From Gymnogyps californianus (Eukaryota; Chordata; Aves; Accipitriformes; Cathartidae): DNA of 64,000 bases. How positions within the stretch are numbered: position 1 is the stretch's first letter; each line of letters starts with the position of its first letter. Of the stretch, positions 61,500 to 64,000 are shown one piece after another. The notes under the pieces are model-generated. The model saw nothing but the letters and a program-made list of their open reading frames with translations. It made no database searches and had not been told where the DNA came from. The position numbers and the translations under genes are program-made. The stretch covers positions 10,230,001 through 10,294,000 of the forward strand of contig NC_059478.1 in the NCBI RefSeq assembly GCF_018139145.2. Reading direction: 5' to 3'.

Positions 61500-64000
61500 G
61501 CTGTTCTTGTCTTGACTTAAGACCAAATTTGACAGTGTGCAGACTAAATGGAGTTGATGTCAGAACACTTTAATCCCAGGTACATACACAGTATGATAAA
61601 TTAAATAACTTCCCTCTTCTGCAAGGGAGGTGGTGTGGTTTAGAAGGAAGGTCAAGTGGGTCAGCACAGTGGTTCCAGCTATGCTGCACAGAGACAGGGT
61701 GCCACAGGGCTGTGGGATTCCCTCTGTTACTACTCAGGTACTCAAGACCTCTCAAGGCCTTTTCTGGGTCTCCCAGAGTCATTCCTGACCACATCAGTTA
61801 TAGGATTAGGTAGAAAATACTAAATTCTGACTTGTTGATTCTGTTACTCCTTAAATCTGACTCCACACCTTTGGATTGGAGACCTAACACCTAACTGATG
61901 GAGATGGTTGTAATGTCGATTGGTTAAGTAACACATCTTTACTTAAAAAAAAAAACAAACAAAACCCAACCAACCAACAAAACCCCCAAACTGAGGCAGC
62001 ATAAATAAATTCCTGTATCTGGCTAATTTCTTGTTGATTCACAGTGTCTGTTTCCTTATTTCCTGCATTGTTCTACACATGGCTAAATGCAAAACACTTT
62101 AAAATGGCACAAAATTCATATTTCTGAACAAAGAGTGGAGCCATTTTCAGAATGCAGTTTTCTGTTTTATGCTAAATTGAGGTGCCTGCCTGAGAAAATG
62201 CCTTTATTTCTATCACAAATCGGTATTTGTGTAAACATACAGAGGATAATGCTCTGCCCTGTTGCAAAGTCTAGCTGAACAAAGGTCAGGTAGTCAGAGC
62301 TGGCATAGTTCTGTTGTAGGTTCTGTCTGTTCCTCAGCAAGAGGAATGCTCTGTTATTTCACATCATATAGTCCTTTTCATAAACTGCAAAATAGCTAAA
62401 TGTTTTTTCTTCCTACCAGCTGTCGTGTTTCCAGACTTCTTTTTTATTATTATTATTATTAGAATATTTTTCCTCATTTCAGCCTTAATTTACTCTATCT
62501 GATTTACATAATCTGGTCTTGATTTGATGTACTTTATCCTACATAGTTCCCTCTCTGCTCCACAGATTTTCTTCCGTGTATTTTTATACTGTCACTTCAC
62601 TTCCCTAGACTAAGTGTAATCTTTTTGCTTTTTCACTTAAGATCATTTCTCTTTCTTCTGATTATACCCTTCTTGTCCTCTGCAGCTCATCTGTCTTTAC
62701 TTTTTGGAGAAGCATTCACACTTCATGTTGCTGAAATACTTTTAAATACTCTGAAGTTAATTTTTTATATTTTATTTTTTAAGATTTATGAAGATGTATG
62801 TTTGCAAGAGGGATTTTTGCTAATAAAAAGTATAAATATACTATTATGGGTCAGGGAAAACTTTTTCTCTTGAGAAAGAGTATCCTAATTCCAAGTGGTC
62901 TTGATGTCTTCACTGGTACATAAATGTATGGTTCTTCACGCTAATCCTGTCTTCTGGCTTTGTCATCTTAGTCTGAACACTGTTAGGAGCTCATTAGGGG
63001 ATTTCAACATCAAGTCCGTATGTTATATTTGAGATCTAGCATACAATTTCCTAAAGCATCCTCATAATCTTATTTTAAGATCAGAATTATTTGGAATATC
63101 TGTTGCCTTAATTCTGGTAATTATCTCATGGTGTTTAATAAACACATATTGTATGTGTAAAGTAGATGTAACTGCACAACAAAATAGAAAATGTCCTGTA
63201 GCTTGACAGCACAATTCACTCAAGAGCACACAGCTTTACCTGAAGGTGGAACATGTGCTCTGGTCTGAAGATTCCCCTACGCTGTCATGTGTACAGAGCA
63301 GCTTAGTAGACCTTCCACAATATATTCATTTTAGGCTGGCATGTAGGAGAATAAGGAGCAAGTAGCAGTGGATACAGGCATTTCTTCATGGATGCAATAA
63401 GTATGAGTCATTGCATAGAAAATACAGAAAGGCAGGATCAATTCTACAGTAACCTAGTTGGGGACTTCTAATCATTGCTTGGTTTGGAAGTGTGTTGCTG
63501 CAGTAGCAGTTGTGAAATAGCTATATTACTGCATCACAGCATGTGAGAAGAAACCCATTTCCCTAACACTGAAAGAGATAGGATGGTTTGATTACTTGGA
63601 TACATGAAGACATGAGGCTATAAAAATATGACTGATAACAAGAAAATACAGTTTGCATATGATATGTGCAATGTGAGAATTTATCTTGCTTTTATAACTG
63701 GAGCAGCACCCACAGTATCAGAATTTGTACTGGACTAATCTGTAGTATTTAGTCATTCTCTGTCCTGTTAACACCCCAAATCAATGGGAGGTTTTGTCTA
63801 TGTAGGAAAAAACCCTACAGCATTGTGTTACATGCCATAATGCGCCTCTTCAGTATGCTTTGTTTAAAACATATGGAAACAACTTTTGCTTTGAGACTTC
63901 ATTTCAGAAGGATACAGTCAGGAGTGCATTTTGTACTTGGGTTGCTGTCAGGTCACTTTTAAAGATGGGCCACTGCCTCTGGGATTACATCCTCACGTTA
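61500..64000. other. Non-coding DNA, nothing seen
   Basis: AT-rich sequence with an A/C-rich low-complexity tract at about 61946-61990 (AAAC, CCAA and ACCAACCAAC units) and a short ATT tract near 62443-62461. No gene, repeat family or RNA gene could be supported up to the end of the window. Confidence 0.65.

Overview
The window looks like AT-rich, non-coding DNA from a bird nuclear genome. This rests on one short CR1 LINE tail near 8.8 kb, five LTR copies of one avian ERVL-like family plus two copies of a related LTR group, and the absence of any Alu, L1 or B-type repeat. There is no bacterial or viral genome organisation: no operons, no ribosome-binding sites, and no uninterrupted ORF beyond about 250 codons. 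I recognise no named host gene. The window is best read as a gene desert or a very long intron.

Layout. 1-8821 holds no gene; its one distinctive feature is a strong hairpin at 201-275. A CR1 fragment lies at 8822-8910. The main element is a 5'-truncated ERVL-like provirus on the minus strand (10212-15273). Read from high to low coordinate it has a Gag C-terminal remnant, protease, reverse transcriptase, RNase H, integrase, a roughly 500-bp 3' leader-like stretch without env, and the 3' LTR. A younger solo LTR of the same family (12806-13399) sits inside its pol region. 15274-26362 is unremarkable apart from one decayed coding-like ORF near 16.6 kb. A solo LTR of a second family lies at 26363-26929 and has a perfect 5-bp target duplication. 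A GC-rich unit of unknown class lies at 29831-30236. A diverged, 3'-truncated minus-strand relative of the second family, carrying six internal tandem units, lies at about 37785-38685. 38686-54809 is mostly featureless but includes two coding-like segments (41.4 kb and 45.2-45.4 kb). Plus-strand solo LTRs of the first family lie at 54810-55408 and 60909-61499. Between them are a possible minus-strand terminal exon (56585-56955) and a perfect 13-bp hairpin (57289-57318).

How the parts relate. The provirus is dead. Its protease-to-integrase frame is still traceable, but it carries six in-frame stops (five are TGA), at least two frameshifts in integrase, and Cys for Tyr in the RT active-site box. 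The LTRs retain TATA-like boxes and polyadenylation signals, so they are the only sequences here with visible regulatory potential. I found no undescribed biological system. The observations most worth checking are the candidate terminal exons, the nested-LTR chronology, and the 201-275 hairpin.
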